Positions 55,981-64,000 of a stretch of DNA of 64,000 nucleotides are shown piece by piece. A program made the translations under genes and the position numbers. Origin of the DNA: Cognatundibacterium aquatile (GTDB lineage Bacteria > Pseudomonadota > Gammaproteobacteria > Burkholderiales > Burkholderiaceae_D); contig NZ_JACOFT010000002.1 in NCBI RefSeq assembly GCF_014699135.1, positions 434,001 to 498,000 on the forward strand, in the 5' to 3' direction. Below the pieces are notes generated by a model. It was not told the DNA's origin. It made no database searches and was given only the letters and a program-made list of their open reading frames with translations. The first letter of the stretch is position 1. Every line of letters begins with the position of its first letter.

Positions 55981-56115
55981 ATGGGTTAGGAAACTTTCGA
56001 AGGTAACGAGTAGTATTTCGGAGCCTTCGGGTAAGCCTATAGAGCGATAATTACCGGTAATTATTCATCGCAAAATTTTGATCTCATTTTTGATCTACTT
56101 ATTTGAAAGTAAAAC
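55981..56115 (+). promoter_or_regulatory. Structured leader of the Ala/Pro lipoprotein gene
   Basis: A TATAAT hexamer at 55974-55979 precedes this region, although the -35 spacing is poor. The leader contains CGAAGG (55998-56003) pairing with CCTTCG (56024-56029). It also contains a perfect 18-bp palindrome ATAATTACCGGTAATTAT at 56047-56064, and a direct repeat TTTTGATCT at 56076-56084 and 56088-56096. The palindrome looks like an operator or RNA stem. Function unknown. Confidence 0.4.
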
Positions 56116-56334
56116 ATGAAAAAATCACTCTTGCTCGTATCCCTGTTAGCAATCGCTTTGGCTGCTTGCGGCAAAAAAGAAGAAGCAGCTCCAGCTCCAG
56201 CAGCAACTGAAGCAGCAGCTCCAGCATCTGCACCAGCAGTAGAAGCACCAGCAGCAGCTCCAGCTCCAGCAGCAGCATCTGATGCAGCAGCAGCTCCAGC
56301 AGCTTCCGCTACAGCAGCTCCAGCATCTAAGTAA
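56116..56334 (+). CDS. Small Ala/Pro-rich lipoprotein
   Basis: A 72-residue protein with a lipobox: MKKSLLLVSLLAIALAAC followed by GKKEE. The mature chain after Cys18 is almost only Ala, Pro, Glu, Ser, Thr and Val, an extended low-complexity arm. Alanine is written nearly exclusively as GCA or GCT, whereas neighbouring genes use GCC and GCG freely; this is a marked local bias. The chain could act as a spacer anchored in the outer or inner membrane, like other abundant small lipoproteins, but no function is recognised. A UUCG-loop terminator follows, suggesting a short, abundant message. Confidence 0.8.
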   Translation: MKKSLLLVSLLAIALAACGKKEEAAPAPAATEAAAPASAPAVEAPAAAPAPAAASDAAAAPAASATAAPASK

Positions 56335-56350
56335 TTTTTAATTACTTATA

Positions 56351-56380
56351 AAGCCGACCTTCGGGTCGGCTTTTTTTTGC
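56351..56380 (+). terminator. Terminator of the small lipoprotein gene (UUCG loop)
   Basis: AAGCCGACC (56351-56359) and GGTCGGCTT (56364-56372) pair around a TTCG tetraloop, followed by a T-run. Confidence 0.9.
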
Positions 56381-56401
56381 CTAAAATGTTTTCGCAGGCA
56401 T

Positions 56402-56433
56402 AAAAAAAGCACAGGGTTTCCTGTGCTTTTTTT
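56402..56433. terminator. Bidirectional terminator before bamC
   Basis: A 14-bp stem with core GCACAGG/CCTGTGC (arms 56402-56415 and 56420-56433), GTTT loop, A- and T-runs at its ends. It serves bamC on the minus strand and backs up the lipoprotein terminator. Confidence 0.85.
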
Positions 56434-56451
56434 ATTAAATAAAGAACAGAA

Positions 56452-57612
56452 TTATTTTAACTGGTCGTTTAACAACTGCAATATTTTGGTTGCGACGGGC
56501 GACGAATCAACTTTACCTTCGTTGTTATGCACGGAAATATGGCTGACAGCTCCGTTCGATGCGTTCTTCACCAAGATGCGATATTTTTTAGCATCGTTTG
56601 ATTTATCGCTGGAACCAAAAGAGAATAATTTCGAGAAGAACCCTTCGCTTGCGCCCTTGGTTTTTGCATCAATATCCTGATCGATATAGCGAACAAAATA
56701 CAATCCCTGCGAACGATCACGATCTTCCACAGTGAAGCCGACGCGATCCAGTGCCAGTCCGACACGACGCCAGGAGCGATCAAACCCTTCATCAACCTCA
56801 ACATAACTTGATTCACCAGCCTTCAACAGCTGAGCACGCGGTTTAACATTCGCAGCCGGTGCCTTGACAGCGGCCTTGACAACTTCAGCGTCAGTACCCA
56901 GACGCGCCATCAGCCTGGATAAGAACTCCGCTTCCAGATCAGGATCAGCAGGACGGGATGTCCAGGTAGCGCTGTCTTTTTGCGCCCCAGTCAACACTTC
57001 CTGCGCACCGCGGTGACTGATGTAAATCTCTACCTCGCCATTAGATCCGCGCTCCAGTCTGGTACGGAATTTATCGCGCTCACCAGTCGAATACAAGGAG
57101 TCAATCACCTTACCTAAAGTACTGCGGATAATATCCTGAGGAATTTTGGCGCGATTTTCAGCCCAATCAGTTTCCATCACACCAGCTTCCTGATTTTCGA
57201 CATTAATCAAAAATCCAGATTCTTGCCAGAAATCTTTAATTTGTGGCCACAGTACTTCAGGGGTCTGGCCAACAACCAACCAGCGCTGCGAGCCGTCGCG
57301 GACGATTCGCATACCTTTAATCTGCGTTGGCGCAATCGTCGCGGCAACAGAGGAGGCTTTTACACCTTTTTCAAGATTGTAGCCCGATGCAGTCGCGCTG
57401 CTTTTATTGGCATCAGGAATGGCAAAGCGGTTATCGCGGCGTATCTGAGTCAGATCAGGAGGGACTTCCAGGGACGCGGTTGTTACCTTACCTGCACTTT
57501 TGTAATCAATCTTGTTCGGCTCAATCATATTGCTAATAGAGCTGCAACCAGTCAATCCAACTAACGCTACTGCGCCAATGATCCCATTTTTAGCAACAAA
57601 GCTTTTTGCCAT
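56452..57612 (-). CDS. bamC: Outer membrane protein assembly factor BamC
   Basis: A 386-residue lipoprotein of the BAM complex, which folds barrels into the outer membrane. The signal peptide ends in GLTGC with Cys23 as lipidation site. A long unstructured N-terminal segment and two helix-grip-type domains follow, the second around SYVEVDEGFDRSWRRVGLAL. The ATG at 57612 is chosen because the lipobox fits best from there; the open frame starts at 57639. It follows dapA by ~80 bp, the same order as in E. coli. Confidence 0.9.
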   Translation of the reverse strand: MAKSFVAKNGIIGAVALVGLTGCSSISNMIEPNKIDYKSAGKVTTASLEVPPDLTQIRRDNRFAIPDANKSSATASGYNLEKGVKASSVAATIAPTQIKGMRIVRDGSQRWLVVGQTPEVLWPQIKDFWQESGFLINVENQEAGVMETDWAENRAKIPQDIIRSTLGKVIDSLYSTGERDKFRTRLERGSNGEVEIYISHRGAQEVLTGAQKDSATWTSRPADPDLEAEFLSRLMARLGTDAEVVKAAVKAPAANVKPRAQLLKAGESSYVEVDEGFDRSWRRVGLALDRVGFTVEDRDRSQGLYFVRYIDQDIDAKTKGASEGFFSKLFSFGSSDKSNDAKKYRILVKNASNGAVSHISVHNNEGKVDSSPVATKILQLLNDQLK

Positions 57613-57692
57613 GTGAAAGTCCCTACTCATTATCGTCAATCAAAAACTACGTGGAGCAAGCGGGTCTGTCACTGACCCGCTCAGAATGGTGC

Positions 57693-58577
57693 TTATTGTA
57701 ATACACCTGACTCGCGCAAAGCTGCCCGAACCACTTCATGATATGGGGCGGCCATCGGTACCAGAGGCAATCTGATGCCGGCAGGAATCAATCCCATTTC
57801 AACCATCGCCCACTTTACTGGCAGTGGATTCGGTTCAACAAATAACTTATTATGCAACGGCAGCATACGATTGTTAATCGCAATCGCTCCTTGAATGTCG
57901 CCCCGCATCGCAGCAGCACACAACTCGCTCATTGCTTTCGGCGCGACGTTGGCAGTCACAGAAATATTGCCTTTACCACCGCAGAACATCAACGCCATTG
58001 CTGTCGGATCATCGCCTGAATACACAGCAAAATCAGACGGTGCGAGACGAATCAGATCCGTTCCACGACCAATATTACCAGTAGCATCTTTGACGCCGAT
58101 AATGCCTGGAATTTGTGCCAGTCGCAAAATCGTGTCATTCGACATATCGGCAACCGTACGGCCCGGAACGTTATACAAAATCACCGGAATATCAACCGAC
58201 TCGGCAATTTTCTTAAAATGCTGATACATGCCTTCTTGCGTTGGGCGGTTGTAGTACGGCACCACCTGCAACGAGGCGTCAGCACCGATGTCTTTCGCGA
58301 ATCGGGTCAACTCTATCGCTTCTGCGGTCGAATTACCGCCAGAACCGGCAATGATAGGAATACGTTTATTCGTGTGCTCTACAGCGACACGGATCAGTTC
58401 GCAATGCTCTTCAACAGAGACAGTCGGCGACTCACCGGTCGTACCGACGATGACGATACCATCGGTGCCTTCAGCAATATGCCAGTCAATCAATTTGCGC
58501 AGGCATGGCAAATCAAGACTGCCATCCTCATGCATAGGGGTCACAATCGCGACCAGACTACCCTGTATCTTTGTCAT
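57693..58577 (-). CDS. dapA: 4-hydroxy-tetrahydrodipicolinate synthase DapA
   Basis: A 294-residue class I aldolase-type lyase, first enzyme of the lysine and diaminopimelate branch. It condenses pyruvate and aspartate semialdehyde. Active residues by motif: K163 (Schiff base) in [11 protein letters not shown]135 in VILYNVPGR and T46-T47 in VGTTGESPT. The start is at 58577. Its product feeds peptidoglycan synthesis. bamC lies directly downstream. Confidence 0.95.
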   Translation of the reverse strand: MTKIQGSLVAIVTPMHEDGSLDLPCLRKLIDWHIAEGTDGIVIVGTTGESPTVSVEEHCELIRVAVEHTNKRIPIIAGSGGNSTAEAIELTRFAKDIGADASLQVVPYYNRPTQEGMYQHFKKIAESVDIPVILYNVPGRTVADMSNDTILRLAQIPGIIGVKDATGNIGRGTDLIRLAPSDFAVYSGDDPTAMALMFCGGKGNISVTANVAPKAMSELCAAAMRGDIQGAIAINNRMLPLHNKLFVEPNPLPVKWAMVEMGLIPAGIRLPLVPMAAPYHEVVRAALRESGVLQ

Positions 58578-58669
58578 GTTAGTGCAAGAAAAAAGTAAAA
58601 CCCTGATTGTAGCGGATAGACCGACAGTCGGGGCGCAAATAGATGGAATTAGATTTCATCCTCATTCAA

Positions 58670-59242
58670 CTAAAACGGGAGCTTATCTTCCGGTGCAGAT
58701 CCAACTGCTTTTCTGGCGCATATACGCTGCACCATCGCAGGCTTTGGTTCGGCAATAAAACCTTCTTCATACGCGATCACATGCATACACGATTCTGGGT
58801 TTGCATGTACTTGCCGCAGCAGTTCTCCGGCTTGCAAAAGAAAACGCGGGCTAGATGGTTTTCCAAATTGCTCATTCCCCATTGCAAAGGTTTCATAGAT
58901 CAGCAATCCGCCTTGCTGCAAGCTCTCCAGCAAGCGAGGAAACAAGGGGCGGTGCAGATAATTGCAGACGACTATTGCCGCAAAACACGCTGGAGGAAAC
59001 GGCCAGTCGCATTCTTCGGCATCAGGCTCCAGATCATGCCAAATAGTTTTAGCTCCGCGTGACGCCAGATCAGCAAAAGAGCTGTCGTCCCTGTCGAGGC
59101 AGGTAACGGTAAAGCCATCAGCCAGTAAAAACCGGGAATTTCTGCCGCCGCCGCAGGCCAGATCAAGCACCTCACCTGCAGGAATCAGCGATGCAAATCT
59201 TTTGACCCAGTGTGATGGCTCTGCGAGCATGGAATTCGACAT
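58670..59242 (-). CDS. Class I SAM-dependent methyltransferase
   Basis: A protein of about 190 residues with the SAM-binding motif VLDLACGGGRNSRFLL, followed by VTCLDRDDSSFADL (acidic end of strand 2) and CFAAIVVCNYLHRPLF. It resembles TehB/UbiE-type small-molecule methyltransferases, but the substrate is not evident. The ATG at 59242 is used; an in-frame TTG at 59260 would add six residues. It lies 19 bp after the M50 protease stop and belongs to the same minus-strand series. Confidence 0.78.
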   Translation of the reverse strand: MSNSMLAEPSHWVKRFASLIPAGEVLDLACGGGRNSRFLLADGFTVTCLDRDDSSFADLASRGAKTIWHDLEPDAEECDWPFPPACFAAIVVCNYLHRPLFPRLLESLQQGGLLIYETFAMGNEQFGKPSSPRFLLQAGELLRQVHANPESCMHVIAYEEGFIAEPKPAMVQRICARKAVGSAPEDKLPF

Positions 59243-59261
59243 AGGCACGGCTTCGATCAAC

Positions 59262-59924
59262 TCACAAACCCAATAGGAAAGAAAACGGCGTAAGTAATAT
59301 CGACAAGAAGCTGCTTGTCAACACCATCACCGGCAACATCCAGAATTGCAGCACATGTAAAACGACCAGTCCCATGACGATAAAAAAGCCATAGGGTTCA
59401 ATCTGAGCAAATTTATAGGCAAGTTTGTAAGGCAATAAACTGACCAAAATCCGGCCACCATCCAAAGGTGGAACAGGAAACAGATTGAACGCCATCATCA
59501 CAAGATTCGTCAGCAAACCCGCTTTAGCCATGCTATTGAAATAGGCTTCATCGATATCTGCCGCCTGCAATACCGCACCGAACAACATCCAGGCAAATGC
59601 CATCGCAAAGTTGGCTGCCGGACCTGCCAAAGCCACCCAAGCCATATCCCGCTTAGGATTTTTCAGACGCGAAAAATTTACAGGCACCGGTTTGGCGTAA
59701 CCAAACAAAAATGATCCGCCGGTCGCAAAATACAAAACAACCGGGATCAGGATGGTGCCGATGGGATCGATATGCACCAGGGGATTCAGACTCAGACGCC
59801 CTTGACTAAAAGCAGTCGTATCACCAAAATATTTGGCGGCATAGCCGTGCGCGGCCTCATGCAAGGTGATCGCGAAGATCACGGGCAAAGCGTAAATCAG
59901 TACCGTCTGTATTAATTCATTCAT
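59262..59924 (-). CDS. Site-2 protease family (M50) membrane metalloprotease
   Basis: A 220-residue membrane protein with about six helices. The zinc motif is HEAAH at residues 22-26 and the second motif is NLFPVPPLDGGR, with the third ligand Asp. No PDZ or CBS domain is present, so it is of the short Rip-like type. Substrates of such intramembrane proteases are often anti-sigma factors or signal-peptide remnants; here unknown. It sits between yciO and the methyltransferase. Confidence 0.9.
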   Translation of the reverse strand: MNELIQTVLIYALPVIFAITLHEAAHGYAAKYFGDTTAFSQGRLSLNPLVHIDPIGTILIPVVLYFATGGSFLFGYAKPVPVNFSRLKNPKRDMAWVALAGPAANFAMAFAWMLFGAVLQAADIDEAYFNSMAKAGLLTNLVMMAFNLFPVPPLDGGRILVSLLPYKLAYKFAQIEPYGFFIVMGLVVLHVLQFWMLPVMVLTSSFLSILLTPFSFLLGL

Positions 59925-59981
59925 GGAAGTCTTTTAAATATTCTGTCACTCAGCTTACATCTGCGTTCGCGTGAATGAAAA

Positions 59982-60605
59982 TTACAAACCAAACAGGCTG
60001 GCATCGCCTCTGCCCTGTCTGACCAATTCCGGCATCTCGCCTGTCATATCAATCACCGTGGTTGGCGACAGACTACATGCACCGCCGTCAATCACAAGAT
60101 CAACCATTTTATCCAGCTTTTCACGGATCAGCTCAGGATCAGTCAATGGTTCGTCCTCGTCTGGCAAAATCAGCGTCGTTGCCAGCAAAGGTTGTCCCAA
60201 CTCTTTCAGCAAAGCCTGCGTGATATTGTTTTCCGGCACACGCAAACCTATGGTTTTACGGGACGGGTGACTCAGACGCCGCGGCACTTCTTTAGTCGCC
60301 TCCAATATCATCGTGTACGGCCCCGGGGTAGCCGCTTTTAGCAAGCGGTATTGCTGGTTATCGACTTTTGCATACAAGGCGATTTCAGACAAATCACGGC
60401 ATAACAAGGTCAGGTGATGCTTTTCGTCGACACCACGGATGCGCCGCAAACGCGTCACCGCGTCTTTATCGTCAAGGCGACATACCAGCGCATAACATGA
60501 ATCGGTAGGAATAGCGACAATGCCGCCCTTCTCCACCACTTCCACCGATTGTTTAATCAAACGCAATTGCGGGTTTTCTGGATGAATCTGGAAAAATTGG
60601 GTCAT
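59982..60605 (-). CDS. yciO: YciO family protein (Sua5/TsaC-like)
   Basis: A 207-residue protein of the YrdC/Sua5 fold. Signature stretches are GGIVAIPTDSCYALVCRLDD, GVDEKHHLTLLCRDL and LKAATPGPYTMILEA. The true TsaC/Sua5 enzymes make threonylcarbamoyl-AMP for tRNA t6A; YciO paralogues are weakly active or of other use. The gene has no Shine-Dalgarno sequence: the leader is T-rich, directly behind the htpX terminator hairpin. It follows htpX and the PHP gene, echoing the E. coli yciV-yciO order. Confidence 0.85.
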   Translation of the reverse strand: MTQFFQIHPENPQLRLIKQSVEVVEKGGIVAIPTDSCYALVCRLDDKDAVTRLRRIRGVDEKHHLTLLCRDLSEIALYAKVDNQQYRLLKAATPGPYTMILEATKEVPRRLSHPSRKTIGLRVPENNITQALLKELGQPLLATTLILPDEDEPLTDPELIREKLDKMVDLVIDGGACSLSPTTVIDMTGEMPELVRQGRGDASLFGL

Positions 60606-60610
60606 AAAAA

Positions 60611-60639
60611 AGAAGAAAGCGGTAGCAACCGCTACCGCT
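60611..60639 (-). terminator. Hairpin between htpX and yciO, T-tract abutting the yciO start
   Basis: AGCGGTAGC (60618-60626) and GCTACCGCT (60631-60639) form a perfect 9-bp stem with an AACC loop. On the minus strand the following bases are TTCTTCTTTTTT directly before the yciO ATG. It can end the htpX message or attenuate entry into yciO. Confidence 0.65.
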
Positions 60640-60657
60640 ATATAAATAAGTGCAACA

Positions 60658-61533
60658 TTATTTCAGATTTTGCAACGCAGCGATACGTTGTTCCATCGGA
60701 GGATGTGAGGAAAATAAAGCACCCCATCCCGGTTTATCACTGATACCCGCAGCAGCAATCGACTTTGGCAACTCGCCCGGCTCCATACCTCCGAGGCGCG
60801 CTAAGGCATGAATCATAGGCTGGCGATTTCCTAACAATTGCGCTGAGCCTGCATCTGCACGGAATTCACGCTGACGCGAGAACCAGGCCACAATCATGGA
60901 TGCGGCGATACCGAAAATAATTTCGCAAACAAAGACGGTAATCATATAACCAATACCTGGCCTGTCGTCATCGCTGTTGCGGAACACGGCTTTGTCAATC
61001 GCGTAACCGACCACGCGCGCCAAAAAGACCACAAAGGTATTCACCACGCCTTGTATCAACGTCATCGTCACCATGTCGCCATTGGCAACGTGGGCGATTT
61101 CATGACCAAGAACAGCCTCAACCTCTTCTTTTGTCATTCCTTCCAACAAGCCTGTCGACACCGCAACCAAAGCCGAGTTTTTAAATGCGCCAGTTGCAAA
61201 CGCATTGGGCTCGCCGTCGTAAATAGCAACTTCAGGCATCGCAATACCAGCTCTGTCAGCCAGCGCTTTCACGGTATTCACCAGCCACAATTCAGTTGAA
61301 GAAGACGGCGCATCAATGACGCGGGCACCAGTTGACCACTTTGCCATCGGCTTACTGATCAACAGCGAGAAAATCGCACCGGTGAAACCAACCACTAGAG
61401 AAAACACCATCAGCATGCCCATATTCAGGCCGTTTGCCGTCAGATAGCGATTGACGCCCAATGCAGACAACACGACCGACATCACGGCCATCACCGCCAG
61501 ATTAGTCAGCAAAAATAAGACGATACGTTTCAT
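60658..61533 (-). CDS. htpX: Protease HtpX (M48)
   Basis: A 291-residue membrane-bound zinc protease for quality control of inner-membrane proteins. The zinc motif is HEIAH at 144-148 ([14 protein letters not shown]), and the third ligand lies in the [14 protein letters not shown] stretch. Membrane helices flank it: two at the N-terminus (about 4-24 and 37-58) and two after the motif. Length equals E. coli HtpX (293). In some species it is induced by envelope or heat stress; no specific regulatory site was recognised here. Confidence 0.93.
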   Translation of the reverse strand: MKRIVLFLLTNLAVMAVMSVVLSALGVNRYLTANGLNMGMLMVFSLVVGFTGAIFSLLISKPMAKWSTGARVIDAPSSSTELWLVNTVKALADRAGIAMPEVAIYDGEPNAFATGAFKNSALVAVSTGLLEGMTKEEVEAVLGHEIAHVANGDMVTMTLIQGVVNTFVVFLARVVGYAIDKAVFRNSDDDRPGIGYMITVFVCEIIFGIAASMIVAWFSRQREFRADAGSAQLLGNRQPMIHALARLGGMEPGELPKSIAAAGISDKPGWGALFSSHPPMEQRIAALQNLK

Positions 61534-61597
61534 ACAGAATCTCCAGCCAGGGGAAAGAAGTTAATCTTTTTGGAAGATATAGGCAATATTGTCAATT

Positions 61598-62452
61598 TCA
61601 AGCGCTCAGCCAGTTTTCCCATACCGGTTTGGAAAATTTCGGCAGCAAAGGCAGTTTACCGATATCCACTTCCGCATCTTCCGGAGAATGGAAGTCTGAA
61701 CCGCGCGATACCAGAAAGCCATATTGATTTGCAATTTTGGTGTATTCATCATACTGATCTACGGTATGACTGCCAGTCACCGTTTCAATCGCAATGCCGC
61801 CATATTCCTTAAATTCGCGGAAAAAACTATCGAATGCAAGCGGGCTCAGATCATAACGCCCCGGATGTGCGACGACTGCAGCACCGCCCGCGCCGCGTAT
61901 CCAGCTGACGGCTTCTGCCAGCGTCGCCCAGCGATGTGGCACATAACCCGGCTTGCCTTCAGCCAGATAGAGCTTAAACACATCAGAAACCGAAGGCGCA
62001 GCACCAATTTCCACCAGATAACGGGCAAAATGCGAACGGGAAATCAGATCCGGATTACCAACATATTTCAGCGCCCCTTCAAAGCTACCAGTAATGCCGA
62101 CTTTACTCGCCAGATCGGCGGCCATATCCTGCGCCCGGCGCTCACGTCCTGAACGCGTCTTTGCCAGCCCGGCAATTAAATCCGGGTTATTTTCGTCGAT
62201 ATTCAAGCCAACGATATGGATGGTCTTGCCAGCCCAGGTGATGGAAATTTCAACGCCCGAAATAAAGCCCATATCAAGCTCGTGTGCCGCTGCACGAGCA
62301 GCAGCCACGCCGCTGACTTCATCGTGATCCGTCAGCGCCCAGACATCAACGCCATTCGCTTTCGCTCTTTCGGCCAAGGCGGCAGGCGTCAGCACGCCGT
62401 CCGATATTGTGGAGTGACTGTGTAAATCAGCATTGAGAGTAAGAATGGACAT
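61598..62452 (-). CDS. PHP-domain phosphoesterase (RNase AM/YciV-like)
   Basis: A 284-residue metal-dependent phosphoesterase. The PHP N-terminus is ADLHSHSTISDG (H11, H13), followed by WALTDHDEVSGV and GVEISITW. Later motifs are VVAHPGRYDLSP and SRGSDFHSPED. E. coli YciV (RNase AM) trims the 5' ends of rRNAs and splits nucleoside 3',5'-bisphosphates; this protein has the same length and neighbour yciO nearby. The ATG at 62452 (MSILTLNADL) is preferred to 62473. Confidence 0.88.
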   Translation of the reverse strand: MSILTLNADLHSHSTISDGVLTPAALAERAKANGVDVWALTDHDEVSGVAAARAAAHELDMGFISGVEISITWAGKTIHIVGLNIDENNPDLIAGLAKTRSGRERRAQDMAADLASKVGITGSFEGALKYVGNPDLISRSHFARYLVEIGAAPSVSDVFKLYLAEGKPGYVPHRWATLAEAVSWIRGAGGAAVVAHPGRYDLSPLAFDSFFREFKEYGGIAIETVTGSHTVDQYDEYTKIANQYGFLVSRGSDFHSPEDAEVDIGKLPLLPKFSKPVWENWLSA

Positions 62453-62580
62453 AATATTCAGCCAGCGTAACAAGAAGCATCCGATGTAATCATCGTCTTA
62501 TTGTACTCTCAGCTTACGCAAACTGCTGCAATGCAAAATATATGCGCATTCCCGCCTGATGACGCAAATACCCGGGCAAA

Positions 62581-64000
62581 TTAAATCTTCATCTCGACGC
62601 GCAAAGTCAGGGTTTTATAGGTCTTGGCATCATTGTAATCAATATGATTAATGCCACCGGTTGTCACCAGACTATTACTGATGGAATCGTTCGCCGTCAG
62701 ATTATTCGCTGACAAACGTATTTGCAGGTTCGGATTGAACTTCCACAGCGCATACAAATCCAGCTGGCGTTTGATGCCGGTGTAATTTAACTGCGCATTC
62801 GTGGTCTGGGTGTAATACGCTGGCGTCCAGTTAACATTACCGCCCAGCGTCAGCGGCACGCCACTAAGACGATAATCGACGCCAAAATTCGCGGTCTGGG
62901 TCGGCTGTTGATCGAGGCGGTTATTGGAACCCAGAATATCATCGACTTTAGACCAGAAACGGCTGTAATTACTGCGGAAATCGACCGACGGTGCGTCCGG
63001 GAAAAATTCCTGCAACTGGAATTTCGCTTCGAGTTCTATTCCCTTGGTGACAGCATGCCCGATATTTTTCGGTGACGACACCCAGCGCGTTTCCTGTGCT
63101 GTCACCACTTGTTCGGTGGTGCGGCGAATCAGATCATCAATATTCCGCACAAACAGATTGGCACTGACGATACCGGCGCGGCTCAGATAATGTTCGAAAG
63201 CCAGATCGATGCCTTTCGATAATTCAGGCTTCAGATTCGGGTTACCGGTGCGATCAGGGCGTGTCGGCGTATTCAGATTTGAGATGCTGGGCAAGGCAAT
63301 CAGATCATTCAATGCCGGTGCGCGATAGGTGCTGCTGAAACCGAGACGGATCTGATCTTTTGAATCCGGAATGCGCCAGACGCCTTGTAAAATCGGGCTC
63401 ACCACGGTGCTGTCATTCGTCACTACGCCTTTGGCGGTCGTGCTTGATGTGTGGATGCCTTCCCAACGCAAACCGGCATACGCAGCAAACTGCGGATTGA
63501 TATCAAATTCATCCTGAACAAAAGCAGCAAGACGGCGGGTGCGCGCATCGAGATTGTCGCCAGACTCAGCAAATTGCGGCAGGCCATTATCCAAAGACAC
63601 GCGCGTCTGTTCGCGTCTGCCGAATTCCATATCCCAACCGGCTGCCAGCGTATGCCCTTCACCGTATGGCAGCATGTATTTGCCGCCGGTATTGAGGCTG
63701 CTATCGCGGGTATTGTTGACATCGGTAATCAGATCAATTTGCTTACCCATGGTGTCAAACTGCGTGCGGGTGGAAGAATTATCCATTTTTCCCAAGCCGC
63801 CACCAAAACGCACAGTGAGCTTGGCATTATTTTCAAAGCGATGCTGCCAGTTACCGAATCCACGTAAAAAAGAGGTTTCCGCGTGCGCATTTGCATTTGC
63901 CAGCACGTACGGCGTCGTTCCTCTGTAGGTATCAGAACGGAATAGCTGATCAACTTCACTGCGACTATCAGAATCGCTGCGTGAGTGCATTAAAAACGGT
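62581..64000 (-). CDS. TonB-dependent outer membrane receptor, C-terminal part (partial, 5' end cut)
   Basis: About 473 residues of the barrel of a TonB-dependent receptor, open to the window end, so the plug domain and TonB box are outside. Barrel features include the conserved LGFSSTYRAPALNDLIALPS and GNPNLKPELSKGIDLAFEHY segments typical of siderophore, haem or vitamin receptors, and a C-terminal strand ending KTLTLRVEMKI, with the usual hydrophobic residues read by the BAM machine. The ligand cannot be judged from the barrel alone. The 107-bp gap after the stop holds no clear terminator. Confidence 0.9.
   Translation of the reverse strand, partial: PFLMHSRSDSDSRSEVDQLFRSDTYRGTTPYVLANANAHAETSFLRGFGNWQHRFENNAKLTVRFGGGLGKMDNSSTRTQFDTMGKQIDLITDVNNTRDSSLNTGGKYMLPYGEGHTLAAGWDMEFGRREQTRVSLDNGLPQFAESGDNLDARTRRLAAFVQDEFDINPQFAAYAGLRWEGIHTSSTTAKGVVTNDSTVVSPILQGVWRIPDSKDQIRLGFSSTYRAPALNDLIALPSISNLNTPTRPDRTGNPNLKPELSKGIDLAFEHYLSRAGIVSANLFVRNIDDLIRRTTEQVVTAQETRWVSSPKNIGHAVTKGIELEAKFQLQEFFPDAPSVDFRSNYSRFWSKVDDILGSNNRLDQQPTQTANFGVDYRLSGVPLTLGGNVNWTPAYYTQTTNAQLNYTGIKRQLDLYALWKFNPNLQIRLSANNLTANDSISNSLVTTGGINHIDYNDAKTYKTLTLRVEMKI

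Noticed and set aside
62508-62525. CTTACGCAAA resembling the MITE end
   Set aside because: Only about ten bases match and no inverted partner is present.
1-64000. CRISPR arrays, tRNA/rRNA genes, prophage or complete IS elements
   Set aside because: No regularly spaced repeats, no cloverleaf-like or rRNA sequences, and no transposase or integrase proteins were seen on reading both strands.

Overview
This 64-kb window is chromosomal DNA from a Gram-negative bacterium, most likely a betaproteobacterium of the order Burkholderiales and plausibly the Oxalobacteraceae. That is inferred from protein families and gene order, not from a marker gene. No rRNA, tRNA, CRISPR array, intact insertion sequence or prophage was seen. 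Base composition looks even, near 50% GC, and almost all the DNA is coding. Both ends cut a gene: a chemoreceptor on the left and a TonB-dependent receptor on the right.

Layout. 1-2755: two convergent methyl-accepting chemotaxis proteins; the second has a frameshift in its first membrane helix. 3063-10775: an arn-type lipid A modification operon: Mth938-like protein, arnT, a single arnE-like flippase gene, arnB, arnC, arnA as two separate genes (formyltransferase and decarboxylase), and arnD. It makes undecaprenyl-linked 4-amino-4-deoxy-L-arabinose, flips it and attaches it to lipid A. UDP-glucose dehydrogenase is not in the window. 10819-13166: bcp peroxiredoxin and a PIN-PhoH ATPase. 13276-18108: a MarR regulator followed by a complete EmrAB-type tripartite drug efflux system. 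18127-28092 (minus): pbpC, a giant alpha-2-macroglobulin with a thioester, and an LplT-acyltransferase fusion, an envelope maintenance cluster. 28269-32274 (minus): lolC and lolD followed by an EpsL-like barrel and a polysaccharide deacetylase. 32332-35051: rpfE-like gene and recJ. 35021-40095: an alpha/beta hydrolase and two large exported zinc peptidases (M61 and M13).

40096-44005: small hypothetical genes, a MITE-like repeat, a DinG/YoaA helicase and a YdcH-like protein. 44088-47546: PP2C phosphatase, glutathione S-transferase and FimV-like protein. 47788-55831: RNA and DNA maintenance genes (trmJ, suhB, rhlE, mutS) with slyD and a RoxA-like ribosomal oxygenase. 56116-58577: a tiny Ala/Pro-rich lipoprotein and the dapA-bamC pair. 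58670-62452 (minus): methyltransferase, M50 protease, yciO, htpX and a PHP phosphoesterase. 62581-64000: the partial TonB receptor.

Most of the window is conserved housekeeping and envelope biology. I did not find a clear new defence or mobile system. The least explained signals are a hairpin element present twice with the same outer stem (5555-5624 and 40304-40372), a 47-codon open frame that overlaps the arnB start, a MITE-like palindrome at 41584-41685, an orphan gene with a PD-(D/E)xK-like signature, and the structured leader of the Ala/Pro lipoprotein.
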